From JASLDZ01 sp964235945 (lineage in GTDB: Bacteria > Pseudomonadota > Alphaproteobacteria > Caulobacterales > Caulobacteraceae): 64,000 nt of DNA. The position numbers were made by a program, and so were the translations under genes. The notes beneath the pieces were generated by a model, which was given only the letters and a program-made list of their open reading frames with translations, was not told where the DNA came from and ran no database searches. This document shows, one piece after another, positions 33,674-43,181 of this stretch. The DNA is taken from positions 1 to 64,000 of the forward strand of contig CAXSDV010000005.1 of NCBI GenBank assembly GCA_964235945.1, read 5' to 3'. Each line of letters opens with the position of its first letter. Position 1 is the first letter of the stretch.

Positions 33674-35632
33674 TCACCCGATGCTTTTTACAGCCTCGGG
33701 AGGGGCGGCGGGCGTCCGGGACTCGATGCACCCGTCCTCGGCCAAGCCCGCGTACGGCGCGCGCAGCGTCCAGCGGAGCCCGTCGGGCGCGTAGACGAGG
33801 TCCACCGCGCCCTGGAAGGCGGACTCGGTCAGGCGCGTGATCAGGCGGGCGCCGAACCCGCTGCGGACGGGCGGCCGCACGGGGGGACCGTCCCGCTCGA
33901 TCCAATCGAGGCGCAAGACCTCATCCTCCCCCTGTTCGAGGCTCCAGTCGACGGCCACCCGCCCCGCCCCGTTCGACAAGGCGCCGTACTTGACCGCGTT
34001 GGTGGCCAGCTCGTGGATGGCGAGCGCCAGTTGCAGGGCGGGCCGCGATCCGAGCGAGACGGGCCGGCCCCGCGCCTGCACGCGCTCGGGCGACAGACCC
34101 AACCCGTCCAGGGCGCCCTCCACCACCTGCGCCACCGTCGCGGACGACCAGGCCTCGCGGATCAGGAGCTCGTGGGCGCGGCCCAGGGCGCCGATGCGCG
34201 CGGACACGGCGGCGCGCGCCGCGTTCACGTCCGTGGAGCTGCGCAAGGTCGCGTCGACTACGGCCTGGACGAGCGTCATCGAGTTCTTGAGGCGATGGTC
34301 GAGCTCGCGGGTGAGTTCGCGCCGATGCTCCTCCGCCCGCTTGATCTCGGTCACGTCCTCCAGCACGCCCGAGAAGCGGGTGCAGACGCCGTCGACGAAG
34401 CTCGTGCGTCCGACCCCGTGCAACCAGCGCACCGCACCTCCGGCCCGGTGGAGCACACGGTAGGTCTCGTCGTACGGCCCGGTTCGGTCATTCTTGTGCA
34501 CCACACCCAGCGCGGCGGCGATGCGGTCGCGGTCGTCCGGGTGGATGCGCGAAAGGAAGGCGGACACGTCCTGCATCTCCTCGGTGCGCAGGCCGAGCAG
34601 CTCCAGTGCGCGGGCGTCGTAGAAGCGACGGCCGCTGGGCAGTTCGTGGTCGAAGCGGCCCAGGCGGGCGGCCTCCATGGCGAGTTCGCGCCCGAGGTCG
34701 GCGTCGCGCAGGGCCCGCTCCGCCGCCTTGCGGTCGGTGATGTCGATGACCACGCCCGCGAAAACCTCCGGCCGGTCCTGAAGGTCGCGCGAACAGCTCA
34801 CCCTCGCCAGCACCCAGCGAGGCTCGACGCCCGGGAGGACGATCCTGAACTCGTCCTCGAAAGGCCGGCCCGTGCGGGCGGCGTCCTCCAGGCCCTCCTC
34901 GACCGGCGCCCGGTCGAGGGGGTGGAGGTTGGCGAAGAAGTCCGCGACCGGCGCGCCCGCCTCGGTCGCACTCGCCCCCAGGCCGAACAGGCGCGCCACC
35001 TGGGCGTTGCCCCGCACCCGGCCCTCGCCGATCCGCCATTCGCACCAGCCGATGGAGCCGCCCTCCAGCACGCGCAGGAGCCGGACCTCGCGCGCGACGG
35101 CCAGGTCGCGGGCCTGGGCGTGGCCGGCGGCCTCCAGGCGGCGCGCCTCGACCTCCTGGCCGAGAGCGAGCCGGGCGGAGACCTCTTCGGCCAACGCGAC
35201 GAGCAGGGCGCCCTGGTCCGAGGTCAGCCCGCCCGGACGCGCGACCACGTCCATCACGCACAGGGCGCCCAAAGGATGACCATCCGCAGAGTGGAAAACC
35301 GCGCCCGCGTAGAATCGCAGACCGAGCGCGCCCGTCACCAGCGGATTGTCCGCGAAGCGCGGGTCCAGGGTGGCGTCCGGCACCACCAGAACGCCGGGTT
35401 GCGTCATGGCGTGGGCGCAGAACGACCAGCTCCGCGGCGTGGAGGCCGCCTCCAGCCCGAGGCTCGACTTGAACCACTGCCGGTCGCCGTCCACGAAGCT
35501 GAGGGTGGCGATGGGCGCTTTGCAGATGCGTGCGGCCACGCCCGTCAGGGCGTCGAAGTCGGCGCGCTCGGGAGCGGACTCGATGTCCAGGCGCGCCAAC
35601 GCGCCGAGGCGCTCGGCTTCGGTCCCATCCAT
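33674..35632 (-). CDS. HWE/HisKA_2 sensor histidine kinase with GAF and PAS domains
   Basis: A 652-residue cytoplasmic sensor. A GAF domain (about 15-160, WFKSSLGLEAASTPRSWSFC to GALCVMD) is followed by two PAS/PAC segments (IGWCEWRIGEGRVRGNAQVA; DLGRELAMEAARLGRFDHEL). The kinase core has LDHRLKNSMTLVQAVV (phospho-accepting His), IHELATNAVKYGALSNGAG (N box) and GFGARLITRLT. The SxxFCxH-like GAF motif is common in light- or redox-type GAF-HWE kinases, but no chromophore site is certain. The start at 35632 (ATG with GGAG just upstream) is preferred over a GTG 21 bases earlier. Its response regulator is not nearby. Confidence 0.88.
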   Translation of the reverse strand: MDGTEAERLGALARLDIESAPERADFDALTGVAARICKAPIATLSFVDGDRQWFKSSLGLEAASTPRSWSFCAHAMTQPGVLVVPDATLDPRFADNPLVTGALGLRFYAGAVFHSADGHPLGALCVMDVVARPGGLTSDQGALLVALAEEVSARLALGQEVEARRLEAAGHAQARDLAVAREVRLLRVLEGGSIGWCEWRIGEGRVRGNAQVARLFGLGASATEAGAPVADFFANLHPLDRAPVEEGLEDAARTGRPFEDEFRIVLPGVEPRWVLARVSCSRDLQDRPEVFAGVVIDITDRKAAERALRDADLGRELAMEAARLGRFDHELPSGRRFYDARALELLGLRTEEMQDVSAFLSRIHPDDRDRIAAALGVVHKNDRTGPYDETYRVLHRAGGAVRWLHGVGRTSFVDGVCTRFSGVLEDVTEIKRAEEHRRELTRELDHRLKNSMTLVQAVVDATLRSSTDVNAARAAVSARIGALGRAHELLIREAWSSATVAQVVEGALDGLGLSPERVQARGRPVSLGSRPALQLALAIHELATNAVKYGALSNGAGRVAVDWSLEQGEDEVLRLDWIERDGPPVRPPVRSGFGARLITRLTESAFQGAVDLVYAPDGLRWTLRAPYAGLAEDGCIESRTPAAPPEAVKSIG

Positions 35633-35754
35633 CGCTCCAGGCACATGACGCACGCGGGACGGTTCGTCGCCGCGACCAAGAGTCCCGTTTCCGCTCGGCC
35701 GTGGAACCCCGGGCGGTTCGACACCTTGGCTTCGGACGCGCAGGAGCAGGACTT

Positions 35755-36351
35755 GTGGACAGCACGCCCCCGCAGCCAGCCTCGCCCCCCGCCGTCCTAC
35801 ATCGCCGGACAGCCCACGACGGCTACCTGACCGTCGAGGTGCTGCGACTCCGCTTGGCGGACGGCTCGGAGGTGACGCGCGAGGTCGAGCATCACGGCGA
35901 CGCGGCGGCCGTGCTGCCCTACGACGCCGAGCGCCGCACCGCGCTGACCGTCCGCCTGCTGCGCCCGCCCGTGCTGGAGGCCGCCGGGCTGAACTGGCTG
36001 GAGGAGGCGTGCGCGGGCGTGATGGAGGACGGCCAGGACGCGCAGGCCACCGCCCGCCGCGAGGCCCGCGAGGAGCTCGGCGTCGAACTCGACGAACTGG
36101 AGCGGGTGGGCGTCGTCTGGTCGAGCCCGGGGGTGAGCACCGAGCGCGTTTCCCTGTTCCTCGCGCCCTACGCCCCGAGCGATCGGTCGGGCGACGGCGG
36201 CGGGGTGGAGGAGGAGCACGAGGACATCACCGTGCGCGAGGTCGCCCTGGCCCGCCTCGCCGCCCGCGCCGACCAGGGCGCGATCGCCGACGCCAAGCTC
36301 CTCATCCTGGTCCAGGCCCTGCGCCTGCGCCGGCCGGATCTGTTCGCCTAG
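35755..36351 (+). CDS. NUDIX hydrolase (ADP-sugar/GDP-sugar pyrophosphatase-like)
   Basis: A 198-residue protein with the layout of NudK/ADP-ribose pyrophosphatases: a beta-rich N-terminus (DGYLTVEVLRLRLADGSEV), then the Nudix helix in VMEDGQDAQATARREAREEL. The metal-binding REAREE core is intact, but the first conserved glutamate of the box is glutamine. The start is GTG at 35755, preceded by CAGGAGCAGG. The substrate is not decided by sequence. It is divergent from the histidine kinase, with only about 120 bases between them. Confidence 0.85.
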   Translation: MDSTPPQPASPPAVLHRRTAHDGYLTVEVLRLRLADGSEVTREVEHHGDAAAVLPYDAERRTALTVRLLRPPVLEAAGLNWLEEACAGVMEDGQDAQATARREAREELGVELDELERVGVVWSSPGVSTERVSLFLAPYAPSDRSGDGGGVEEEHEDITVREVALARLAARADQGAIADAKLLILVQALRLRRPDLFA

Positions 36352-36561
36352 CGCCGCCGGGAGGCGGACCCGTCGTGGAAGTTCGCGGCGTCCAGGCCGT
36401 CCCAGGCTCCCGCGGGGCCGCCCCGCTCGGTCGCTCGGTTCGTGATGCCGGGATGACACACCGTCCGGCCACCTCCCGAAGCGGCGCCGTCGGAGCTTTC
36501 AACGTCGTAGGCTATTCCGTAACAGGTGCGCTCTTCGAGACGTTTCGGGATCGTACGCGAC

Positions 36562-38745
36562 ATGGCCATCCGTAACCTGCTTCTGGCCGCCGCCGGGCTG
36601 ACCGCCCTGTCCGCCGGCCAAGGCTGGGCGCAAGTCGCCGCCGACGCGACGCCGGGCTCGCCCCAGACCGACGCCGCAGCGCAGGCTTCGTCCAACGCGT
36701 CCCCGGTGGTGGTCACGGCGCGGCGGCTGGACGCGGCCCGCCAGTCCATCGAGCCGGGACTGGGCGCCACGACCTACTCGATCGACAACAAGACCATCCA
36801 GGCGCTGCCGGCCGGCGACAACCAGCAGCTCAACCAGGTCATCCTGCAGTTGCCGGGCGTGGTGCAGGACGGCTTCGGCCAGTTGCACATCCGCGACGAC
36901 CACAACAACATCCAGTACCGGCTCAACGGCGTGATCCTGCCCGAAGGCATCTCCGTGTTCGGCCAAACGCTCTCGCCACGGCTGATCGACCGCATCGACC
37001 TGATCACGGGCGCCATGCCCGCCCAGTACGGCCTGCGCACCGCCGGCATACTGGACCTCACCACCAAGAGCGGCATCTTCAACAACGGCGGCCAGGTCTC
37101 CCTCTACGGCGGCAGTCATGGCGAGTACGAGCCGAGCTTCGAGTACGGCGGCTCGGTGGCCGACACCAACTTCTTCGTGTCGGGCTCCTTCCTGCGCAAC
37201 CAGCTCGGGATCGAGAACGTCAACGACCGCAAGGACGCGTCCCACGACCGAACCGACCAAGCGCAGTTCTTCGTCTACGCCGACAAGATCCTTTCGCCCA
37301 ACGACCGGATCGCCTTCACCGGCGGCTACAGCAACGAGCGGTTCCAGATTCCGAACCCCGTGGGACTGCAGCCCGCCGACGCCGGGAACTTCATGCTGGC
37401 CGGATCGGACGGCAACTTCCCCAGCGAGCAATTGAACGAGCGCCAGCGCGAGACGACCGGCTTCGCCCAGGCGAGCTTCCTTCACGACGAGGGCCGCTGG
37501 ACGCTGCAGACCTCCTTGTTCGCGCGCTACTCCACGCTGACCTACTCGCCCGACACGGTGGGCGAGCTGCTCTACAACGGTCAGGCCCAGTTCGCGCAGA
37601 AGCGCGACGCGGCCTTCGGCCTGCAGAGCGAAGGCGTCTACCACCTGAACGACGCGCACACTCTGCGCGGCGGGATCATCATCCAGGGCGAGCGTGGAAC
37701 CTCCAAGACCAGCGCCCTGGTGTTCCCCACCGACGATGACGGGAACCAGACCTCCGACACGCCGTTCGCCGTCAACGACCGCAGCGGCAAGAACCAGTTC
37801 ACCTACAGCTTCTACATCCAGGACGAGTGGCGGATCTTCAAGAACCTGGTGCTGAACTACGGCCTGCGCGGTGACGACGTGAACGGCTACCGCAACGAGA
37901 AGCAGCTCAGCCCACGCATCAACGCGGTATGGACGCCGCTGGACGGGACCACCCTGCACGTCGGCTACGCCCGCTACTTCTCGCCGCCGCCGTTCGAACT
38001 GGTCGCCACCGAGACGGTGGGGCTGTTCCAGGGCACCACGGGCGGCAGCACCCTGACCCAGGACACCACGCCCTTCGCCGAGCGGCAGAACTACTACGAC
38101 CTGGGCGTCCAGCAGAAGATCGCGGCCGTACCCGGCCTGACCGTGGGAGTGGACGCCTATTATCGCCAGTCGCACAACCTCATCGACGAGGGCCAGTTCG
38201 GCTCGCCGATCATCCTGACCCCGTTCAACTATCTGCGCGGCCACATCCACGGTTTGGAGGTGAGCACCAACTACGCCCACGGACCCTGGATCGCCTACGC
38301 CAACTTCGCTTACGCCAAGGCGCAGGGCAAGGACATCACCTCCAGCCAGTTCTCCTTCGATCCGGGCGACCTGGCCTACATCCAGAGCCACGACATCTAT
38401 CTCGACCACGACCAGACCTATACGGGTTCGGCGGGGCTGTCCTACCGCTTCCGCGACGGCTCGCTGCGGGGGCTGCAACTGGGGGGCGATCTGATCTACG
38501 GCTCGGGCCTGCGCGCGGACGGCGACGTCCCGAACGGGGCCTCCTTGGCCGACTACACCCAGGTGAACCTCACCGCCTCCTACGGCCTGATCCTGCCCGC
38601 CGCGGGTCCCGTGTCCGTGCGCTTCGACATCATCAACGTGGGCGACACGCACTACGACATCCGCGACGGTTCCGGCGTGGGGGTCGGCGCGCCGGAGTTC
38701 GGGCCGCGGCGCGGCTACTTCGGCGGCATCACCAAGTCGTTCTGA
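36562..38745 (+). CDS. TonB-dependent outer-membrane receptor
   Basis: A 727-residue receptor. A signal peptide (AIRNLLLAAAGLTALSAGQG, cleavage near GWAQ) is followed by a TonB-box-like VVVTARRLD, a plug domain (QQLNQVILQLPGVVQDGFGQ; RLIDRIDLITGAMPAQYGLR) and a 22-strand-type barrel ending in an aromatic residue (GGITKSF). It should import a scarce nutrient through the outer membrane using TonB-ExbBD energy. The neighbouring PhoD phosphatase hints at a phosphorus-related ligand, but the two genes converge, so the link is weak. Confidence 0.92.
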   Translation: MAIRNLLLAAAGLTALSAGQGWAQVAADATPGSPQTDAAAQASSNASPVVVTARRLDAARQSIEPGLGATTYSIDNKTIQALPAGDNQQLNQVILQLPGVVQDGFGQLHIRDDHNNIQYRLNGVILPEGISVFGQTLSPRLIDRIDLITGAMPAQYGLRTAGILDLTTKSGIFNNGGQVSLYGGSHGEYEPSFEYGGSVADTNFFVSGSFLRNQLGIENVNDRKDASHDRTDQAQFFVYADKILSPNDRIAFTGGYSNERFQIPNPVGLQPADAGNFMLAGSDGNFPSEQLNERQRETTGFAQASFLHDEGRWTLQTSLFARYSTLTYSPDTVGELLYNGQAQFAQKRDAAFGLQSEGVYHLNDAHTLRGGIIIQGERGTSKTSALVFPTDDDGNQTSDTPFAVNDRSGKNQFTYSFYIQDEWRIFKNLVLNYGLRGDDVNGYRNEKQLSPRINAVWTPLDGTTLHVGYARYFSPPPFELVATETVGLFQGTTGGSTLTQDTTPFAERQNYYDLGVQQKIAAVPGLTVGVDAYYRQSHNLIDEGQFGSPIILTPFNYLRGHIHGLEVSTNYAHGPWIAYANFAYAKAQGKDITSSQFSFDPGDLAYIQSHDIYLDHDQTYTGSAGLSYRFRDGSLRGLQLGGDLIYGSGLRADGDVPNGASLADYTQVNLTASYGLILPAAGPVSVRFDIINVGDTHYDIRDGSGVGVGAPEFGPRRGYFGGITKSF

Positions 38746-38751
38746 CCCGGC

Positions 38752-38785
38752 GCCCGGACGCGGAGGTCAACTTCCGCGTCCGGGC
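38752..38785. terminator. Perfect 13-bp hairpin between receptor and phoD
   Basis: GCCCGGACGCGGA (38752-38764) pairs exactly with 38773-38785 around an 8-base loop, between two converging stop codons (38745 and 38801). It is the longest perfect stem of its kind in the window. No T-tract follows. Confidence 0.55.
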
Positions 38786-38800
38786 CCGAGACGAGGGGCG

Positions 38801-40390
38801 TCACGCCGCCTGGGCCCCGGGCCGGCCGTCCTCCACCGCGAACCTCGCCAGCGTCGTGGCCGGCGCGTCCTTGACCAGGCGGTCCACGGACATGAAGCGA
38901 ACGTCCATGCGCGCGGGCGTCACCTCGCAGCTCACATAGCCGTGGGCGCGGCTCTCGAAGTAGCGCACGTGCGGGTTCTGGGGCAGGTACTTGGCGAACA
39001 GCCCGTAGGGCGGGGCGTCGGCGGTGATCGAGCCGCCGACGAACTCGGTGGCGACCGTCGGCGTCTGGCGGTCGAAATCGACCTTGAGGTCGGTGGTCCA
39101 GAACGAGTGGATGTCCCCGCCGATGAACACCGGGTTGCGCGCCTTCGAGTCGCGCACCGCCTCCAGCACCCGCGCGCGGCAGGGGCGATAGCCGTCCCAA
39201 CCGTCGGTCCAGTGGCCGACGACGCCCGTCTTGCCCTCCTGCACCAGCCCGGCCATCAGCAAATCCTGGGCCACGATGTTCCAGCGCGCGTCCGAGCGGC
39301 GGAAGCCGTCGGCCAGCCAACGCTCCTGGGCGAAGCCCAGCATGGTGCGCGCCGGGTCGTCGATCTCGTGGCAGGCGGGATCGGCCACGTGGCCGCCGCG
39401 CCAGCCGCCCGGCGCCTGCGGGCAGGGCTGGGGGCCGTTGCGGTACTGGCGCCCGTCCAGGATCGGCATCTCCACGAGATTTCCGAAGCGGAAGCGGTCG
39501 TAGACGCGCATGTCCGGCCCGTTCGGCCGCGACCCGCGGCGCAGGGGCATGTGCTCGTAGAAGGCGCGGTAGGCGGCGGCGCGGCGCTGGAGGAAACGCG
39601 CGGGCGACACGTCCGGGTGCTCGGACCAGGCGTTGGCGTAGTCGTTCTCCACCTCGTGGTCGTCCCAGGTCATCAGGGCGGGAGCCGCCGCGTGCAGCGC
39701 CTGCAGGTCCGGGTCGGTGCGGTACAGGGCGTAGCGGTTGCGATAACTGGGCAGGTCGGTCGCTTCGGGACCGACGTGCCGGCGCGGCCGCCCCTCCAGC
39801 CGCTTGGCCGAGTTGTTGTACTCGTAGATGTAGTCGCCCAGGAACACGACGAGGTCCGGCCGCTCCTGCGCGATGCGGCGGTAGCTGGTGAACCAGCCCT
39901 CCTCCCAGTGCGAGCAGGACACGAAGCTGAAGCGGAACCGGTCCAGCGGATCGTTGGGACGCGGCGCGGTGCGCGCCGTCCCCACGGGGCTGCGCGCGCC
40001 CAGGGCGGTGAAGCGGTACCAGTAGGGGCGCCCGGGCCTGAGCCCGGCCACCTCCACGTGGACCGAGTGGGCGTCGCGCGCGTCCGCCTGCGCCTCGCCC
40101 CGGGCGACGGGGTGGGCGAAGCGCTCGTCGGCGGCCACCTCCCAGCGTACGGAGGCGGGGCCGCCCATGCCCCCCGACCCGTCCGGCGCCAGCGGGTCCA
40201 CGGCCAGCCGGGTCCAGATCACGAAACCGTCGGGGACGGGATCGCCGCTCGCCACTCCCAGCGTGAAGGGGTCGGCGCGGCCGTCGAGCGCCCAGGCGCG
40301 CGCGGGGGCGGGCAAAGCGGCCGCGGCGGCCAGTCCGGCTCCCGCCCCGAGCAGGCCGCGGCGCGTGGAGGCGGGCGGGGACGAAACCAT
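38801..40390 (-). CDS. phoD: Alkaline phosphatase D (PhoD family)
   Basis: A 529-residue secreted phosphodiesterase/phosphatase. The N-terminus has STRRGLLGAGAGLAAAAAL, a twin-arginine signal. The PhoD N-terminal domain follows (FTLGVASGDPVPDGFVIWTR), then the metallophosphatase core with FVSCSHWEEGWF, VVFLGDYIYEY, TWDDHEVENDYAN, FIGGDIHSFWTTDLK. These supply the Fe/Ca ligands known in the family. The start is the ATG at 40388-40390. It likely hydrolyses extracytoplasmic phosphodiesters such as those from nucleic acids or phospholipids. Confidence 0.94.
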   Translation of the reverse strand: MVSSPPASTRRGLLGAGAGLAAAAALPAPARAWALDGRADPFTLGVASGDPVPDGFVIWTRLAVDPLAPDGSGGMGGPASVRWEVAADERFAHPVARGEAQADARDAHSVHVEVAGLRPGRPYWYRFTALGARSPVGTARTAPRPNDPLDRFRFSFVSCSHWEEGWFTSYRRIAQERPDLVVFLGDYIYEYNNSAKRLEGRPRRHVGPEATDLPSYRNRYALYRTDPDLQALHAAAPALMTWDDHEVENDYANAWSEHPDVSPARFLQRRAAAYRAFYEHMPLRRGSRPNGPDMRVYDRFRFGNLVEMPILDGRQYRNGPQPCPQAPGGWRGGHVADPACHEIDDPARTMLGFAQERWLADGFRRSDARWNIVAQDLLMAGLVQEGKTGVVGHWTDGWDGYRPCRARVLEAVRDSKARNPVFIGGDIHSFWTTDLKVDFDRQTPTVATEFVGGSITADAPPYGLFAKYLPQNPHVRYFESRAHGYVSCEVTPARMDVRFMSVDRLVKDAPATTLARFAVEDGRPGAQAA

Positions 40391-40558
40391 GGTCGAACGC
40401 TCCAGGACGGACCCGACCGCATCGGGCGGGCGCGGGCGGTATAACAGCAACGCCCGGCCGCGATGATGTCGCCCACGTGACGCCCCGCGCGGGCGACGCT
40501 TGGCCGCGTTCGGTCGCGCGGGCTAGAGGTCGCCGTTCGCAGTGGGAGTTCGACGCGC

Positions 40559-41434
40559 GTGACCCCCTCTCCCCGCCCGCGCCGCTCGGCGCTCTACCTG
40601 CCCGCCTCCAACCCGCGGGCGCTCGCCAAGGCGCGCACGCTGAACTGCGATGCGGTGATCTTGGACCTGGAGGACGCGGTCGCGCCCGAGGCCAAAGCGG
40701 TCGCGCGCGCCGCCGCGGTGGAGGCCGTCGGCGAGGGCGGCTGGGGCCGGCGGGAGGTCGTGGTCCGCGTCAACGCGCTGGACACCCCCTGGGGGGCCGA
40801 AGACCTCGCCGCCGTCGTCGCCGCCACGCCGGACGTGGTGCTCGTCCCCAAGGTGGAGACCGTCGCGGACCTGGCGCGCTACGAACTTCGCCTGGCCGAC
40901 GCGCCCGCCCAGGTCGCCCTCTGGGCCATGGTGGAGACGGGCCGCAGCCTGTTCGCCCTGGCCGACCTCGCCGCCGCCGCCGCCGGCACGCGCTTGGCGG
41001 GCCTCGTGCTGGGCGCCAACGACCTCGCCAAGGAGCTCGGCTGGCGTGCGACCCCCGGCCGCCAGCCGTTCCACTGGGCGCTGTCGGCCACGACGGCGGC
41101 GGCCCGCACGGCGGGGCTGGTGGCGCTGGACGGCGTGTACAACGCGCTGGACGACGCGGAGGGGCTGGAGGCGGAATGCCGCCAGGGCGCGGACTGGGGG
41201 TTCGACGGCAAGACCCTGATCCACCCCGACCAGGTCGCGCCCTGCAACCGCGCTTTCAGCCCGTCGGACGCCGAACTCGCGCACGCGAACGCGGTGATCT
41301 CCGCCTTCGCCCGGCCCGAGAACGCCGGCAGGGGCGCGATCCGCGTCGACGGGCGCATGGCCGAGCGCCTCCACCTGCGCCAGGCGCAGGCGACGCTGGC
41401 CCGCGCCGGGGAGGTCGGAAACGCTTCGGCCTAG
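40559..41434 (+). CDS. CitE-like CoA-ester lyase (HpcH/HpaI family)
   Basis: A 291-residue TIM-barrel lyase. RSALYLPASNPRALAKA, DAVILDLEDAVAPEAK (metal-binding Glu/Asp), VRVNALDTPWGAEDL and WGFDGKTLIHPDQVAPCN are the family hallmarks. Members split malyl-CoA, citramalyl-CoA or related esters to acetyl-CoA and a keto acid. The exact substrate is not shown by the sequence. The start is GTG at 40559; the preceding GGGAG suits a ribosome site. Confidence 0.9.
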   Translation: MTPSPRPRRSALYLPASNPRALAKARTLNCDAVILDLEDAVAPEAKAVARAAAVEAVGEGGWGRREVVVRVNALDTPWGAEDLAAVVAATPDVVLVPKVETVADLARYELRLADAPAQVALWAMVETGRSLFALADLAAAAAGTRLAGLVLGANDLAKELGWRATPGRQPFHWALSATTAAARTAGLVALDGVYNALDDAEGLEAECRQGADWGFDGKTLIHPDQVAPCNRAFSPSDAELAHANAVISAFARPENAGRGAIRVDGRMAERLHLRQAQATLARAGEVGNASA

Positions 41435-41457
41435 ACCCGACCGGCGCGCCCGCCTGC

Positions 41458-41832
41458 TCAGGACATTTCACCCACCTCGGCCTGGCCGAGCTTCTGGCGC
41501 ACCTTGACCGCCACCGCCCAGGCGGTCTTCAACCGGTTGGCGCGGTGGGCGACGAAGCGGGCGCGGACGGCGCGGAACGCGTCGGCCTGAGCGGGGAAGG
41601 CCAGGGCCAGCGCCTCCAACTGGGCGACGTGCAGGTCGTGGTAGAACGGGCTCGCGACGTCCCCCGCCAGGTCGTAGAGCGACCAATAGCCCGTGTCGAA
41701 GCGCGGCAGGGCGCGCGCCAGGTCGGCCGCCAGCCGCTCGGCCGTCGCCATCACCGTCGCGTCGCCGGTGAGCAGGGCGTAGTCGCGCACGCCCATCAGG
41801 GCGAACATCCAGCCGTTGAGCACGCCGCGCAT
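41458..41832 (-). pseudogene. C-terminal fragment of a D-glucuronyl C5-epimerase-like protein
   Basis: A 124-residue piece that starts within a domain: MRGVLNGWMFALMGVRDYAL, then PRFDTGYWSLYDLAGDVASP, FYHDLHVAQLEAL. This is the C-terminal C5-epimerase domain, normally preceded by several hundred residues. The homologous frame seems to run a few codons further (PGEAM) to about 41845 and then stops making sense. The 5' part is absent because the neighbouring gene, also lacking its 5' part, begins there on the other strand. It is either a real deletion product or an assembly join, and not a functional gene as it stands. Confidence 0.7.
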
Positions 41833-41843
41833 GGCCTCGCCGG

Positions 41844-43172
41844 GAATACATGGACGCGCTGGACAGGAAGCCCCTGGCCTTCGACGTCGGCACCCAACTC
41901 GCCCACGGCCCGCTGCGCGCCTACGTCATGGGAGAGCGCGGCGCCATGAACGAGCCCGCCACGCCCGAGGACATCGCCGAGATGGCGCGGCTGGTGACCG
42001 AGGCGCAGGCCTGCGGGTCGCTGGGCTTCTCCTCCTCGCGCACGGTGATCCACCGCGCCATGGACGGCGAACCCGTGCCCGGCACCTTCGCCGCCCGCGA
42101 GGAGATCGACGCCCTGGCCCGCGCCGTGGGCGAGAGCGGCCGCGGCGTGCTGGAGATGGCCCCCGCGGGCCTCCTGGGCGAAGATCTCGTGGCCCCGCCC
42201 ATCGAGCTCGCCTGGATGAACGAGATCTCCGCCAAGACCGGCGTGCCCGTCACCTTCCTGTGCGGCCAGAACCACGTCCAGCCCCAGTGGTGGCGCGAGC
42301 AGCTGGCCGAGTGCGAGCGCCACCGCTCCAACCGCGCCCACGTCATGCCGCAGATGTTCTGCCGCGCCATCGGCATCATGGTGTGCCTGGAGAACAAGGA
42401 GCACCCGTTCATCCACTCGGAGACGTGGAAGTCGCTGGAACACCTGCCCTTCAACGAGCGGGTGCGCCGCCTGACGCAGGACGGGGCGCTCAAGCGTAAG
42501 ATGGCGCTGGAGGGCGTGAACGACGTGCTGGGCGGTTCCAGCGGCTTCGGCCAGTGGGGCGGCACCTACGCGCTGGGCACGCCGGCCGACTACGAGCCCG
42601 ATCCCAAGTCGAGCCTGCGCGCCCGCGCCAAGCGCGAGAACCGCGACCCGCGCGAGGTGGCGCTGGACGTCATGCTGGAGGACGGCGGCCACGGCTTCCT
42701 GCACCGCCCGGTGATGGGCTACGCCGACGGCGACCTGAACCCCACCTACGAGATGCTCAAGAGCCCCGGCACCATCCCCGGCGCGGCGGACGGCGGGGCC
42801 CACGTGGCCCACATCTGCGACGCCAGCGCCCCGACGTTCATGCTCACCTACTGGGTGCGCGACCGCAAACGCGGCCCGCGCCTGTCGCTGGAGCACATCG
42901 TCAAGAAGCAGACGGCCGACACCGCGCGCTTCTACGGGCTGCACGACCGCGGCCAGCTGAAAGCCGGCATGAAGGCCGACATCAACGTGATCGACTTCGA
43001 GAACCTCTGCTCGGAGCGTCTCGAACTGGTGCACGACCTGCCCTCGGGCGCGCACCGGCTGATGCAGAAGGCGCGCGGCTACGAGGCGACCTTCGTGGCC
43101 GGGGAGGTGATCCACGCGCGCGGCGAGGACACGGGGGCCCGCCCGGGCCACCTGATCCGCGCGGGCCGCTGA
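41844..43172 (+). pseudogene. Amidohydrolase/N-acyl-D-amino-acid deacylase, N-terminus missing
   Basis: About 440 residues of a D-aminoacylase-type amidohydrolase, from EYMDALDRKPLAFDVGTQL through YVMGERGAMNEPATPEDIAE to a normal C-terminus. The barrel parts SLGFSSSRTVIH, GVPVTFLCGQ and GAADGGAHVAH (late Asp/His) are present. About 130-150 N-terminal residues are gone, including the usual HxH metal site and first barrel strands. The internal ATG at 41850 would make a truncated protein that is probably inactive. The break coincides with that of the C5-epimerase fragment. Confidence 0.7.
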
Positions 43173-43181
43173 GGCGGGACG

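Noticed and set aside
33538..33840. A small plus-strand frame after rimM containing MIYDRLDAGLLDLVFAKRRE
   Set aside because: Its first part looks protein-like, but its second half runs antisense through the end of the histidine kinase gene and is Arg/Pro-rich. No homologue is recognised and no ribosome site is clear.
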